Assembly: GCA_001603335.1 (NCBI GenBank)
Contig: LUYR01000081.1
Span: 1 to 9,709 of the forward strand
Direction of reading: 5' to 3'
DNA: 9,709 nt
Source of the DNA: Rhodospirillales bacterium Alpha_05
Lineage (GTDB): Bacteria > Pseudomonadota > Alphaproteobacteria > Rhodospirillales > Rhodospirillaceae
This document shows, piece by piece, positions 1 through 6,052 of this stretch. Position 1 is the stretch's first letter. Every line of letters starts with the position of its first letter. The notes below the pieces were generated by a model that worked only from the letters and a program-made list of their open reading frames with translations, searched no databases and was not told the DNA's origin. The position numbers and the translations under genes are program-made.

Positions 1-323
1 ACCTCGCGCGGACGATGAACGCGACCCCGCTCGCGACGCTGCGGCAGATCCGCGTTCCCGCCGCCCTCCCCGGCCTCGCCTCGGGGCTCAAGGTGGGCGC
101 CGCGGTCGCGCCGATCGGCGCGGTGGTCGGCGAGTGGGTCGGCTCCTCCGCGGGGCTCGGATTCTTGATGCTGCATGCCAATGCACGCTTGCAGGTGCCG
201 TTGATGTTCGCGGCGCTGTTTCTGCTCGCAACCATGGCCGTTATCCTGCACGCTGCTATTGCCGCGTGCTTGCGCCGCGCCCTGCCTTGGGTCCACGATA
301 CCCTCGACGCACCGCGCCCATGA
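1..323 (+). CDS. ABC transporter permease, C-terminal fragment (cut by the window start)
   Basis: This is the C-terminal part of an inner-membrane permease of an ABC importer of the SsuC/TauC/ThiX (BPD_transp_1) type. The frame is open to the window edge (readable from base 3), so the ATG at 15 is internal rather than the start. The visible part begins in the cytoplasmic EAA-loop region (LATLRQIRVPAALPGLASG; the I-x-V-P-x-x-L-P pattern is typical). It continues with the G-EWVGSSAGLGFLM segment common in this family and a last hydrophobic helix (FAALFLLATMAVILHAAIAA), and ends with a short polar tail. The EAA loop docks on the ATPase subunit. The next gene is the matching substrate-binding protein, so this is one uptake operon whose ATPase gene is presumably upstream of the window. 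Its stop TGA (321-323) overlaps the ATG of a mini-ORF at 320. The family is fairly certain. The substrate (a thiamine pyrimidine precursor) is inferred from the neighbour only. Confidence 0.88.
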   Translation, partial: LARTMNATPLATLRQIRVPAALPGLASGLKVGAAVAPIGAVVGEWVGSSAGLGFLMLHANARLQVPLMFAALFLLATMAVILHAAIAACLRRALPWVHDTLDAPRP

Positions 324-358
324 CCGTTGTAACCGTTCAGGGATTGATCGACCGATGA
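320..358 (+). other. 12-codon mini-ORF linking permease and binding-protein genes
   Basis: A reading frame of 12 codons (MTVVTVQGLIDR) starts at ATG 320, inside an ATGA overlap with the permease stop. It ends with TGA at 356-358, inside a second ATGA overlap with the binding-protein ATG at 355. Both start sites share the 8-mer ATGACCGT. No Shine-Dalgarno sequence precedes the first ATG, so any translation would depend on ribosomes terminating on the permease. It could be a translational-coupling relay, or a chance result of the repeated 8-mer. The overlaps are seen directly; the function is inference. Confidence 0.3.
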
Positions 359-1347
359 CCGTACTGCTCCCCCGCCGCCACGTCCTTGCCGGATTGTCGA
401 TCCTTTCCGCAGGCCTCGCCGCCCGCCCCGCGCTCGCCCAACCGTTGCTCTCGCCGACCAAGCCCGCGACCCCCGAGCCGCTCTCGGTCGCGCTCGACTG
501 GTTCGTCAATCCCGACCATGCGCCGCTGGTGATCGCCAAGCAGATGGGGTTCTTCAAGGACGCCGCGCTCGACGTCAACCTGATCGCCCCCGCCGACCCC
601 AACGCACCGCCGAAGCTGGTGGCGGCGAAGGAAGTCGACATGGCCCTCACCTACCAGCCGCAATTGCACCTGCTGGCGGAAGCCGGACTGCCGATCGTGC
701 GCGTCGGCACGCTGATCGCGACGCCGCTCAACTGCCTGGTGGTGCTGAAGAACGGCCCGATCAAGGCGATCGGCGACCTCAAGGGCAAGAAGATCGGCTA
801 CTCGATCTCGGGCTTCGAGGAAGCGCTGCTCGGCACGATGCTGCAGAACCACGGCCTGAGCCTCAAGGACGTCACCCTGATCAACGTCAACTTCTCGCTT
901 TCCCCGGCATTGCTCTCGAAGCAGGTGGACGCGGTGATCGGCGCGTTCCGCAACTTCGAGCTCAACCAGATGGAGATGGAGAAGCACGCGGGCGTCGCCT
1001 TCTTCCCCGAGGAGAACGGCGTCCCGGCCTACGACGAGCTGATCTACATCACCCATCAGCAGCGCCTCTCCGACCCGCGCATCCGCCGCTTCTTCGAGGC
1101 AATCGAGCGCGCCACCCTGTTCATGGTCAACCACCCGAAGGAAGCCTGGACCGCCTTCGCGGGCTACGAGAAGGGCCTGGATTCCGAGCTCAACCGGCGC
1201 GCCTGGCGCGACACCATGCCCCGATTCGCGATCCGACCGCAGGCACTCGACCGCAGCCGCTACGTCCGCTTCGCCGATTACCTGTTCAAGCTCAACCTGA
1301 TCGGGCGTCAGGTGCCGATCGACCGCTACGTCGTCGCGCTCAACTGA
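355..1347 (+). CDS. ABC transporter substrate-binding protein, ThiY/NMT1 family
   Basis: Periplasmic solute-binding protein of 330 residues that delivers ligand to the permease encoded just upstream. Residues 1-29 are an export signal with a twin-arginine-like start (PRRHVLAGL), a hydrophobic stretch and a likely cleavage after ALA at about 28. The mature part opens with LSVALDWFVNPDHAPLVIAK (43-62), the hallmark of NMT1/THI5-like proteins such as ThiY, which bind formylaminopyrimidine or related thiamine pyrimidine precursors. Also typical are the ADPNAPPKLVAAKEVDMALTY segment (80-100), DLKGKKIGYSISGFEEALL (141-159) and VDAVIGAFRNFE (191-202). Start 355 was chosen because it begins the signal peptide; an in-frame upstream extension to 259 would run back through the permease gene. 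AGGGA at 339-343 is a distant possible ribosome-binding site, and coupling through the mini-ORF may help. A strong terminator follows. Pyrimidine as ligand is a family-based inference; other aromatic or amine ligands remain possible. Confidence 0.9.
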   Translation: MTVLLPRRHVLAGLSILSAGLAARPALAQPLLSPTKPATPEPLSVALDWFVNPDHAPLVIAKQMGFFKDAALDVNLIAPADPNAPPKLVAAKEVDMALTYQPQLHLLAEAGLPIVRVGTLIATPLNCLVVLKNGPIKAIGDLKGKKIGYSISGFEEALLGTMLQNHGLSLKDVTLINVNFSLSPALLSKQVDAVIGAFRNFELNQMEMEKHAGVAFFPEENGVPAYDELIYITHQQRLSDPRIRRFFEAIERATLFMVNHPKEAWTAFAGYEKGLDSELNRRAWRDTMPRFAIRPQALDRSRYVRFADYLFKLNLIGRQVPIDRYVVALN

Positions 1348-1360
1348 CGCACCTCGCCAA

Positions 1361-1393
1361 GCGCCCCGCCCACAACCGGCGGGGCGCTTTTTT
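1361..1393 (+). terminator. Rho-independent terminator of the ABC operon
   Basis: A 10-bp perfect GC stem (GCGCCCCGCC at 1361-1370, GGCGGGGCGC at 1378-1387) with a 7-nt loop is followed by six T residues (1388-1393). It starts 14 bases after the binding-protein stop, and so ends the transporter transcript. Confidence 0.93.
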
Positions 1394-1405
1394 AGAACGC
1401 CGCTG

Positions 1406-1434
1406 TTGCAAGAAAACCCTCCAAAAGATACTTT
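1406..1434 (+). promoter_or_regulatory. Weak candidate promoter for the universal stress protein gene
   Basis: TTGCAA at 1406-1411 resembles a -35 box. Two overlapping candidate -10 boxes follow: GATACT (1427-1432, spacer 15) and TACTTT (1429-1434, spacer 17). The site is the only AT-rich patch in the gap after the ABC terminator and would give a leader of about 185 bases. The match is poor and the call is tentative. Confidence 0.2.
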
Positions 1435-1568
1435 GAAACTGGGTCTTATCGGTTTCGCATAGGTTGCGTCAGGGCGCGACCGGATGCGTAACCCTTCTGC
1501 CGCACCGTGACCACTTGCCGCCTGCGGCGAGACAGATGATTTGACTCCCAAGGCTCCGCCGGATTAGC

Positions 1569-1586
1569 GTCTCCGCCCCTGGAGAC
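1569..1586 (+). other. Inverted repeat in the leader of the stress-protein gene
   Basis: GTCTCC (1569-1574) and GGAGAC (1581-1586) form a 6-bp stem with a 6-nt loop, 38 bases before the start codon. A smaller GGGC/GCCC stem follows at 1592-1604. There is no T-run, so it is not a terminator. It could be an operator or an RNA leader structure, or chance in GC-rich DNA. The rest of the gap 1394-1624 shows no gene. Confidence 0.25.
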
Positions 1587-1624
1587 CTTCCGGGCAGGTA
1601 GCCCAACGCAGGGAACGTCGCGGT

Positions 1625-2452
1625 ATGAGCATCAGATCCATCCTCGTCCATCTTGCCAATGACGAGGAATACATGACTCGCCTGCGCGTCGCATATAACC
1701 TTGCCTGCCGACACAATGCGCTGTTGAGCGTGGTTTTCATCACCAGCCCGGTGCGCACCCTTCAGGTTGCCGACGGCCGCACCGTCGCGGTCGCCTACAC
1801 CCACGAAGTCCAGGACATCTCGGCGGAAAAGTCGAAGACGGTGGAGCACGAGTTCCGCCAGTGGTGCAAGTTGCACGACGTTCGCTACGAGTGGACGATG
1901 GTTGAGGGCGAGCACATCAAGGTGCTGACCCAGCTCTCCCACTACCACGACCTCGCGATCGTCAGCCAAAGCGACCCGCGCAACCTCGAGGAAATGCTGT
2001 TCGCCGAACTCCCCGACCAGCTCGCGATGGTCGGCAGCTGCCCGGTGATCGTCCTGCCCCACGGCCAGCGCCGCATGGTGCTCGGGCGGCGGATCCTGGT
2101 GGCGTGGAAGGAAACCGTGGAATGCTCGCGTGCGGTGCGCGCGTCGATCCCGTTCCTGCAGCAGGCCGAGTCCGTCACCCTGGTGTCGCGCGAAGGCGGA
2201 AAGGAAGCCGCCCGCTCCCTCGAACGCATCGCCAACACCCTGCGCCTCCACGACATCGAACCCGGCGTGCGGATGCCCCAACACGGCGCGCGCGCGGCCG
2301 AGGGCCGGGTTCTCGAATATGCCCGCGAGACCCGCGCCGACATGATCGTGATGGGTGGATCGGGAAATTCCCGCCTGCGCGAACTGGTGTTGGGCGGCGG
2401 CACGCGGCGGATGCTCACCAACGCCAACGTCCCGATCCTGATGTCCCACTGA
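1625..2452 (+). CDS. Universal stress protein, tandem UspA domains
   Basis: A cytoplasmic protein of 275 residues with two Usp folds in tandem. The first (about 2-146) opens with RSILVHLAND and ends with the core strand CPVIVLPHG. The second (about 154-275) opens with RRILVAWKETVECSRAV and ends with NVPILMSH. The C-terminal domain carries the nucleotide-binding loop: GGSG at 244-247, nine residues, then G257-G258. The usual pattern is G-x2-G-x9-G-S/T, so the final S/T is Gly here, as I recall for many alphaproteobacterial Usps. The N-terminal domain has no such loop (SQSDPRNLEEML instead) and probably does not bind ATP. Usps of this kind accumulate under starvation or respiratory stress; the actual role is unknown. 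AGGGA at 1610-1614 can serve as ribosome-binding site. The gene appears monocistronic, between the ABC terminator and a shared bidirectional terminator. Confidence 0.92.
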   Translation: MSIRSILVHLANDEEYMTRLRVAYNLACRHNALLSVVFITSPVRTLQVADGRTVAVAYTHEVQDISAEKSKTVEHEFRQWCKLHDVRYEWTMVEGEHIKVLTQLSHYHDLAIVSQSDPRNLEEMLFAELPDQLAMVGSCPVIVLPHGQRRMVLGRRILVAWKETVECSRAVRASIPFLQQAESVTLVSREGGKEAARSLERIANTLRLHDIEPGVRMPQHGARAAEGRVLEYARETRADMIVMGGSGNSRLRELVLGGGTRRMLTNANVPILMSH

Positions 2453-2459
2453 GCCGAGC

Positions 2460-2506
2460 TCGACCCAGCAAAAAGCCCCCGTTTCGGGGGCTTTTTGCTG
2501 GGTCGA
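2460..2506. terminator. Bidirectional terminator between convergent genes (22-bp perfect stem)
   Basis: Positions 2460-2481 pair without mismatch with 2485-2506, leaving a 3-nt TTT centre. The arms contain A5 (2470-2474) and T5 (2492-2496), so each strand shows a GCCCCCG/CGGGGGC hairpin followed by a T-run. It lies between the stops of the stress protein (2452) and the antiporter (2516, opposite strand) and should terminate both. Confidence 0.93.
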
Positions 2507-2515
2507 AGCGGACGA

Positions 2516-3952
2516 TCAGGTGAAGAACAGGTAGACCAGGAGAACGTAGAGCGGGCCGAGCAGGCAGGTCGACCAGATCATGTAGCCGAAGAAGCTCGGC
2601 ATCTTCACGCCCCGCTCTTCCGCGATCGACTTGACCATGAAGTTGGGCGCGTTGCCGACGTAGGTGTTCGCCCCCATGAACACCGCGCCGCACGAGATCG
2701 CCATCAGCGTCGCGACTTCGCTCATCAGCACGTGCGCATCGCCGCCCGCGGTATTGAAGAACACCAAGTAGGTCGGCGCGTTGTCGAGGAACGACGAGAG
2801 TATGCCCGTGAGGATGAAGTACATCTCGTTGATCGGCTGGCCGTTGTCGTCGGTGACCGCGTGCACCACCGGCGCGAGCGCGCCGTTCTGGGCCGCCTTC
2901 AGAATCGCGATCACCGGGATGATGGTCATGAAGATGCCGAAGAACAGCTTGCCGACCTCGATGATCGGGAACCAGTTGAAGGCATTGGCGGTACGGCTCT
3001 CGCGGCTGGTGAGCTTCCACGACAGATAGGCGAGCAGCAGCAGCAGTGCGTCGCGGGCGACGTTCTGGATCTCCAAGGGCACGTGATAGATCGAGACCGA
3101 CCAGCGGTAGTCGTGCGGCCAGAGGCCGCTCATCAGCACCGTGCCGACGACGCCGCCGAGCAGCAGGATGTTGATCTTGCCCTCGACGCCGACCCGGTCC
3201 TCGGGGTCCACCATCGGTTTCTTCTGCCCCTCGCGGCGATAGAACACCAGGTCGAGCCCGAAGTAGACCGCCAGCAGAATCCCCGCCATCGTCAGCATCG
3301 GCAGCAGCAGGTGCTCGGTGGTCCAGAAGAACGTGACGCCCTTGAGAAAGCCGAGGAACAGCGGCGGATCGCCCAGCGGCGTCAGCGAGCCGCCGATGTT
3401 CGCCACCAGGAAGATGAAGAAGACGACGGTGTGGACCTTGTGCTTGCGGCCTTCGTTGGCGCGGATCAGCGGCCGGATCAACAGCATCGCTGCACCGGTG
3501 GTGCCCATGATGCTGGCGAGGAAGGTGCCGGACGCAAGCAGCATGGTGTTCAACAGCGGCGACCCGTGCAGCGCACCGGTCAGGCGCACCCCGCCCGCCA
3601 CGGTGAACAATGAAAACAGCAAAATCACGAAGGGGAGGTATTCGAGAAGGACTACGTGCAGGACTTCGTAGGTGACCGTCGGAAGGCCGAACTCAATGAG
3701 CGCGGGTATGAGGAAGCACAGCGCCCAGAACAGCGCGCCCTTGCCGAAATGTTGATGCCAGAAATGCGGCATGAGCAACGGCAGCAGCGCAATCGAGAGC
3801 AGCATCGCGCTGAACGGAACCGCCCACAGAAGCCCGAGCGACGCGCCGTCGATATGCGGCACCGCATCCGACGCCGCCTGTGCCGGAGCCGGACCGAAGA
3901 TGACCGCCCCTCCGACGAGAAAGGCGGCAAGCGATGGCAGGACTTTTCTCAT
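2516..3952 (-). CDS. Sodium:proton antiporter-like membrane protein (CitMHS_2/NhaD-like, ion transporter superfamily)
   Basis: An inner-membrane transporter of 478 residues with about a dozen hydrophobic segments. Residues 1-26 look like a cleavable signal (AFLVGGAVIFGPAPAQA). Family marks follow: SIMGTTGAAMLLIRPLIRAN (147-166), ANIGGSLTPLGDPPLFLGF (184-202), SSFLDNAPTYLVFF (386-399) and GANTYVGNAPNFMVK (427-441). The paired T/S-x-L-G-D-P-P and L-D-N-A-P / G-N-A-x-N segments are the re-entrant transport signatures of the NhaD/ArsB/CitMHS group. NhaD members exchange Na+ or Li+ for H+; the exact ion here is not shown by sequence. Start 3952 is preferred because it begins the signal peptide; the frame stays open upstream to an ATG at 4054, but that extension is polar and unlike the family. 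The ribosome-binding site is weak. The gene stands alone, between the bidirectional terminator and a 190-base gap. Confidence 0.88.
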   Translation of the reverse strand: MRKVLPSLAAFLVGGAVIFGPAPAQAASDAVPHIDGASLGLLWAVPFSAMLLSIALLPLLMPHFWHQHFGKGALFWALCFLIPALIEFGLPTVTYEVLHVVLLEYLPFVILLFSLFTVAGGVRLTGALHGSPLLNTMLLASGTFLASIMGTTGAAMLLIRPLIRANEGRKHKVHTVVFFIFLVANIGGSLTPLGDPPLFLGFLKGVTFFWTTEHLLLPMLTMAGILLAVYFGLDLVFYRREGQKKPMVDPEDRVGVEGKINILLLGGVVGTVLMSGLWPHDYRWSVSIYHVPLEIQNVARDALLLLLAYLSWKLTSRESRTANAFNWFPIIEVGKLFFGIFMTIIPVIAILKAAQNGALAPVVHAVTDDNGQPINEMYFILTGILSSFLDNAPTYLVFFNTAGGDAHVLMSEVATLMAISCGAVFMGANTYVGNAPNFMVKSIAEERGVKMPSFFGYMIWSTCLLGPLYVLLVYLFFT

Positions 3953-4084
3953 ACCGCTGATGTATTGCCCTGATTTTGTGAAGGGGCAGAGCCCTCCGCC
4001 ACCCACTTGGAGCACGATTGCGAAGCCCCGGCCAAGCGACGGAATAGTATGCACGATCGCCAGTTACGGGGAAAGACGTTTCGG

Positions 4085-4112
4085 AAAAAACCCCGGCAAA
4101 CACTGGCTTTGC
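4085..4112 (-). terminator. Possible weak terminator downstream of the Panacea gene
   Basis: Read on the minus strand, GCAAA (4112-4108) pairs with TTTGC (4100-4096) around a 7-nt loop. A GGGG and a run of six T (4090-4085) follow. The stem is only 5 bp before a mismatch, so this is a weak intrinsic terminator candidate about 30 bases after the Panacea stop codon. The rest of the gap up to 3953 holds nothing recognisable. Confidence 0.35.
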
Positions 4113-4142
4113 GGCAAATTTCCGACCGAAGGCGGCGCAGCG

Positions 4143-4703
4143 TCAGCCGCCGGATTTTTTCCCTCCGGGAGTCCAACGCTTGACGTTCACCGCCTTGCCG
4201 GTGGCGCTCACCAGGGTGCGTGGCCGCATCACCTCGTCGACGCTCGCGGGCCCGCCGGACTTGCCCGCGGTTTCCCGCGCACGCGCCACGCAGGCCGCCA
4301 TTTCGCTCAGCGGAATCTCGGCGCGGAGCCCCTTGGTCCGTGCATCCTGATACGGCGGCTGGGCGGAAACGAGGTTGGAGAGATAGTCGGCGGAATGCGA
4401 GCCGAAGCGTCGCCACAAGCTGTCGAGGAACTGCTCCACCCGCTCGGGCGGCGGCACGGACTCGATATAGGGACGGCCCGAGGCGTAGACCCGCCAGACG
4501 TCCGGCTCGACCGGACCGCCCTCCTCCGCAACGAAGGTGGCGGGCATCAGCTTTTGGCCGCGGAACGCGACGGCATAATACGACTGGGCGAGATACAGCA
4601 GGCGGTGCAGCTTGACCGGCTGGAGATATTCGCCGTCGTTGAGCGCGCGGTCGGTGAACCAGACGACAATGTCGAAGGTCGAGGCAACGGCGGTCGGCGA
4701 CAT
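4143..4703 (-). CDS. Panacea-domain (DUF4065, SocA-like) protein
   Basis: A soluble protein of 186 residues. Residues about 9-140 match the Panacea/DUF4065 pattern: FDIVVWFTDRALNDGEYLQP, then KLHRLLYLAQSYYAVAFRGQ (31-50), FVAEEGGPVEPDVWRVYASG (57-76) and a helical stretch with YLSNLVSAQPPYQDAR (107-122). The K-L-x-K/R-L-L-Y-x-A-Q and G-P-V-x-P-x-V-W/Y signatures are diagnostic. Panacea is known as a promiscuous antitoxin domain, and Caulobacter SocA, a member, acts as a ClpXP adaptor for the toxin SocB. Here I see no toxin-like partner on either side, so antitoxin function is not demonstrated. The C-terminus (about 150-186) is a basic tail ending GGKKSGG. ATG 4703 has a good GGAGAG ribosome-binding site 4 bases away; an in-frame TTG at 4724 would put that site inside the gene. 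The unrecognised 135-residue gene lies 92 bases upstream on the same strand. Confidence 0.82.
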   Translation of the reverse strand: MSPTAVASTFDIVVWFTDRALNDGEYLQPVKLHRLLYLAQSYYAVAFRGQKLMPATFVAEEGGPVEPDVWRVYASGRPYIESVPPPERVEQFLDSLWRRFGSHSADYLSNLVSAQPPYQDARTKGLRAEIPLSEMAACVARARETAGKSGGPASVDEVMRPRTLVSATGKAVNVKRWTPGGKKSGG

Positions 4704-4750
4704 CGGGCTCTCCAGGCTACGCAAAAAATTTCATGCGCATGATGCCCGGA

Positions 4751-4764
4751 TTTGCGCCAGCAAA
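4751..4764. promoter_or_regulatory. Inverted repeat TTTGC-N4-GCAAA upstream of the Panacea gene
   Basis: TTTGC (4751-4755) and GCAAA (4760-4764) form a short palindrome 48 bases upstream of the Panacea start, in the promoter zone of the 92-base gap. The same half-sites recur downstream of the gene at 4096-4118. It could be an operator. No clear -35/-10 pair is visible beside it. Confidence 0.25.
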
Positions 4765-4795
4765 CCACCCCCGGAAACGTATCAGCGATGTGGGG

Positions 4796-5203
4796 TCAGT
4801 GGAGGTTGTCGTAGTTTTCGCCGCCGACGTGGCCGAGACCGGCGATCGCGCGGAGGTTGGATTCGTAGCGGCGCACCCCGGCCATCGCCTCGGCGGGCAA
4901 CAGCACCTGCTGTGCGTTCCAGTCGTGGGTCGCGATGACCTCGTCGAGGAAGCTGATCTCGGCGTAGCTGAAGAAGTCGCGCGGCTTGTCGGCAGCTTCG
5001 GGGTTGCGGCGCTGGCGTTCGCCCGGTGGGCGGTAGCCGTCGTCGTAGCGGATCGATTGTTCCTGCGGCCCCATCGAATTGGAGCCGCCCATCCCCGGCA
5101 CCCGGGGGAACGCCACCGACGCGACGTTTCGGCCAGAACCGGCCGCCCGCGATGTCGCGGCCGGACCGAAGGTGGACGATGTGACGCGTTGCGTCGTGCT
5201 CAT
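4796..5203 (-). CDS. Hypothetical protein, 135 residues, disordered N-terminus
   Basis: I do not recognise this protein. Residues 1-75 are rich in Ser, Thr, Gly, Arg and Pro (GMGGSNSMGPQEQS at 37-50, YRPPGERQRRNPEAADKPRD at 57-76) and look unstructured. Residues about 77-122 look helical and better ordered (DFFSYAEISFLDEVIATHDW, then AEAMAGVRRYESNLRAIAG). The last residues, GHVGGENYDNLH, are polar and aromatic. There is no signal peptide, membrane segment, Cys/His metal site or enzyme motif. ATG 5203 has AGGA about 11 bases upstream and a candidate promoter in the gap behind it. Codon use with G/C at third positions looks like its neighbours, which supports real coding. The same-strand position just upstream of the Panacea gene could mean co-transcription, though the gap is 92 bases. 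Nothing marks it as a toxin. Confidence 0.6.
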   Translation of the reverse strand: MSTTQRVTSSTFGPAATSRAAGSGRNVASVAFPRVPGMGGSNSMGPQEQSIRYDDGYRPPGERQRRNPEAADKPRDFFSYAEISFLDEVIATHDWNAQQVLLPAEAMAGVRRYESNLRAIAGLGHVGGENYDNLH

Positions 5204-5313
5204 GGGTTGCCGATCCTGCTAGGACGCATTCGACCTGAAACAGCGCCTGAGGCAATCGCGCCGGAGGGGATTTCCCCAACGACGCGAATTTCTCACGGAA
5301 CCACTTCTTTTGA

Positions 5314-5342
5314 ATGTGGCGTGCTGGGGGGCGGGTTGTCAA
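5314..5342 (-). promoter_or_regulatory. Candidate promoter for the 135-residue protein gene
   Basis: On the minus strand an exact TTGACA (-35, 5342-5337) is followed after 17 bases by CCACAT (5319-5314), or after 18 by CACATT, a poor -10. Start of transcription would fall near 5307, giving a leader of about 100 bases. The -35 box sits in the loop of the hairpin at 5325-5352. Confidence 0.33.
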
Positions 5343-5352
5343 TCACCCCCCA
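5325..5352 (-). terminator. G/C hairpin downstream of upp, possible weak terminator
   Basis: TGGGGGG (5325-5331) pairs with CCCCCCA (5346-5352) around a 14-nt loop, starting 9 bases after the upp stop on the minus strand. No T-run follows, so intrinsic termination is uncertain. The rest of the gap 5204-5361 holds no gene. Confidence 0.3.
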
Positions 5353-5361
5353 CCGGATCGC

Positions 5362-6003
5362 CTAGAGCGTACCGAAAGTCCGGTCGCCCGCATCGCCCAA
5401 GCCCGGGACGATGAACGACTTTTCGTTCAGGCACTGGTCGAGCGCGGCGGTGACGATCTTGACCGCCGGGTAATGCTTGTGGATTTCCGCAACCCCTTCG
5501 GGCGCGGCGACGAGCACCATCAGCACCAACGATTCGGGCTTCGCGCCGCGATCGACCAGAACCTTAAGAGCATGGGCGGCGGAATGCCCGGTGGCGAGCA
5601 TCGGATCGACGACGATGATGCCGCGCTGGGCGATGTCCACCGGCAGGCGCACCAGGTATTCGATCGGCAGCACGGTTTCCTCGTCGCGATACATGCCCAG
5701 GTGGCCGACGTCGGCCTCCGGCAGCAGCGCGAGCAGGCCGTCGGCGAGGCCGAGTCCGGCGCGCAGGATCGGCACCACCAACGGCGGTCGGCTGAGGCGC
5801 GTGCCTTCGGTGCGGACGAGCGGAGTCTCGACCTCCACCGCGTCCACCGGCAGGTGCCGCGTCGCCTCGAGGGCGAGCAGTCCACCGATTTCACGCATCA
5901 GGGTGCGGAATACCGGGGTGGGCGTGGCGCGGTCGCGCATTTGCGTGAGTTTGTGGCGGATCAGCGGATGTTCCACTACCATCAAGGTTGGGGTTTCAAC
6001 CAT
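5362..6003 (-). CDS. upp: Uracil phosphoribosyltransferase
   Basis: A cytoplasmic enzyme of pyrimidine salvage that makes UMP from uracil and PRPP. From ATG 6003 it has 213 residues, close to the usual 208-210. It begins with the family start (VVEHPLIRHKLTQMRD, 9-24) and carries VVPILRAGLGLADG (76-89), the PRPP loop VVDPMLATGHSAAHAL (131-146) and the uracil-binding C-terminus FIVPGLGDAGDRTFGT (197-212). The PRPP loop reads ATGHS where most members have ATGGS, and Phe197 stands where Tyr is common. An in-frame ATG at 6024 adds seven residues, but AAGGGG sits 9 bases before 6003, and a promoter-like -10 box overlaps the 6024 codon, so 6003 is preferred. The gene is divergent from the SDR gene and followed by a weak G/C hairpin. 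Confidence 0.96.
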   Translation of the reverse strand: MVETPTLMVVEHPLIRHKLTQMRDRATPTPVFRTLMREIGGLLALEATRHLPVDAVEVETPLVRTEGTRLSRPPLVVPILRAGLGLADGLLALLPEADVGHLGMYRDEETVLPIEYLVRLPVDIAQRGIIVVDPMLATGHSAAHALKVLVDRGAKPESLVLMVLVAAPEGVAEIHKHYPAVKIVTAALDQCLNEKSFIVPGLGDAGDRTFGTL

Positions 6004-6023
6004 CTCTCGGTGCCCCTTATTCA

Positions 6024-6052
6024 TTTATCGGAATTTCCCTTACATACGACAA
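6024..6052 (-). promoter_or_regulatory. Candidate promoter for upp
   Basis: On the minus strand, TTGTCG (6052-6047) and GATAAA (6029-6024) are separated by exactly 17 bases, each a 4-of-6 match to the sigma-70 consensus. Transcription would start near 6017, after the ATG at 6024 and before the one at 6003, which supports the shorter upp protein. Confidence 0.42.

Noticed and set aside
259..354. In-frame N-terminal extension of the binding protein to base 259
   Set aside because: It would overlap the permease gene by 65 bases and place 32 non-signal residues before a clear export signal that starts at 355.
337..1551. Long minus-strand open frame (404 codons) opposite the binding-protein gene
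   Set aside because: It mirrors the ThiY-like gene in a GC-rich genome, has an Arg/Val/Asp/Gly-skewed composition and no family pattern.
1469..2449. Long minus-strand open frame opposite the universal stress protein gene
   Set aside because: The opposite strand carries a clear tandem Usp protein; the translation here is His/Arg/Ala-rich without motifs.
2495..3613. Plus-strand open frame of 372 codons opposite the antiporter gene
   Set aside because: It is a shadow of a clear membrane protein gene; the Glu/Arg/His/Gln-rich translation is typical of the antisense of hydrophobic codons.
4131..4160. Plus-strand hairpin GGCGGC/GCCGCC followed by six T residues
   Set aside because: It looks like a terminator for the plus strand, but no plus-strand gene precedes it. 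The T-run is the antisense of two Lys codons and the stem includes the 3' end of the Panacea gene.
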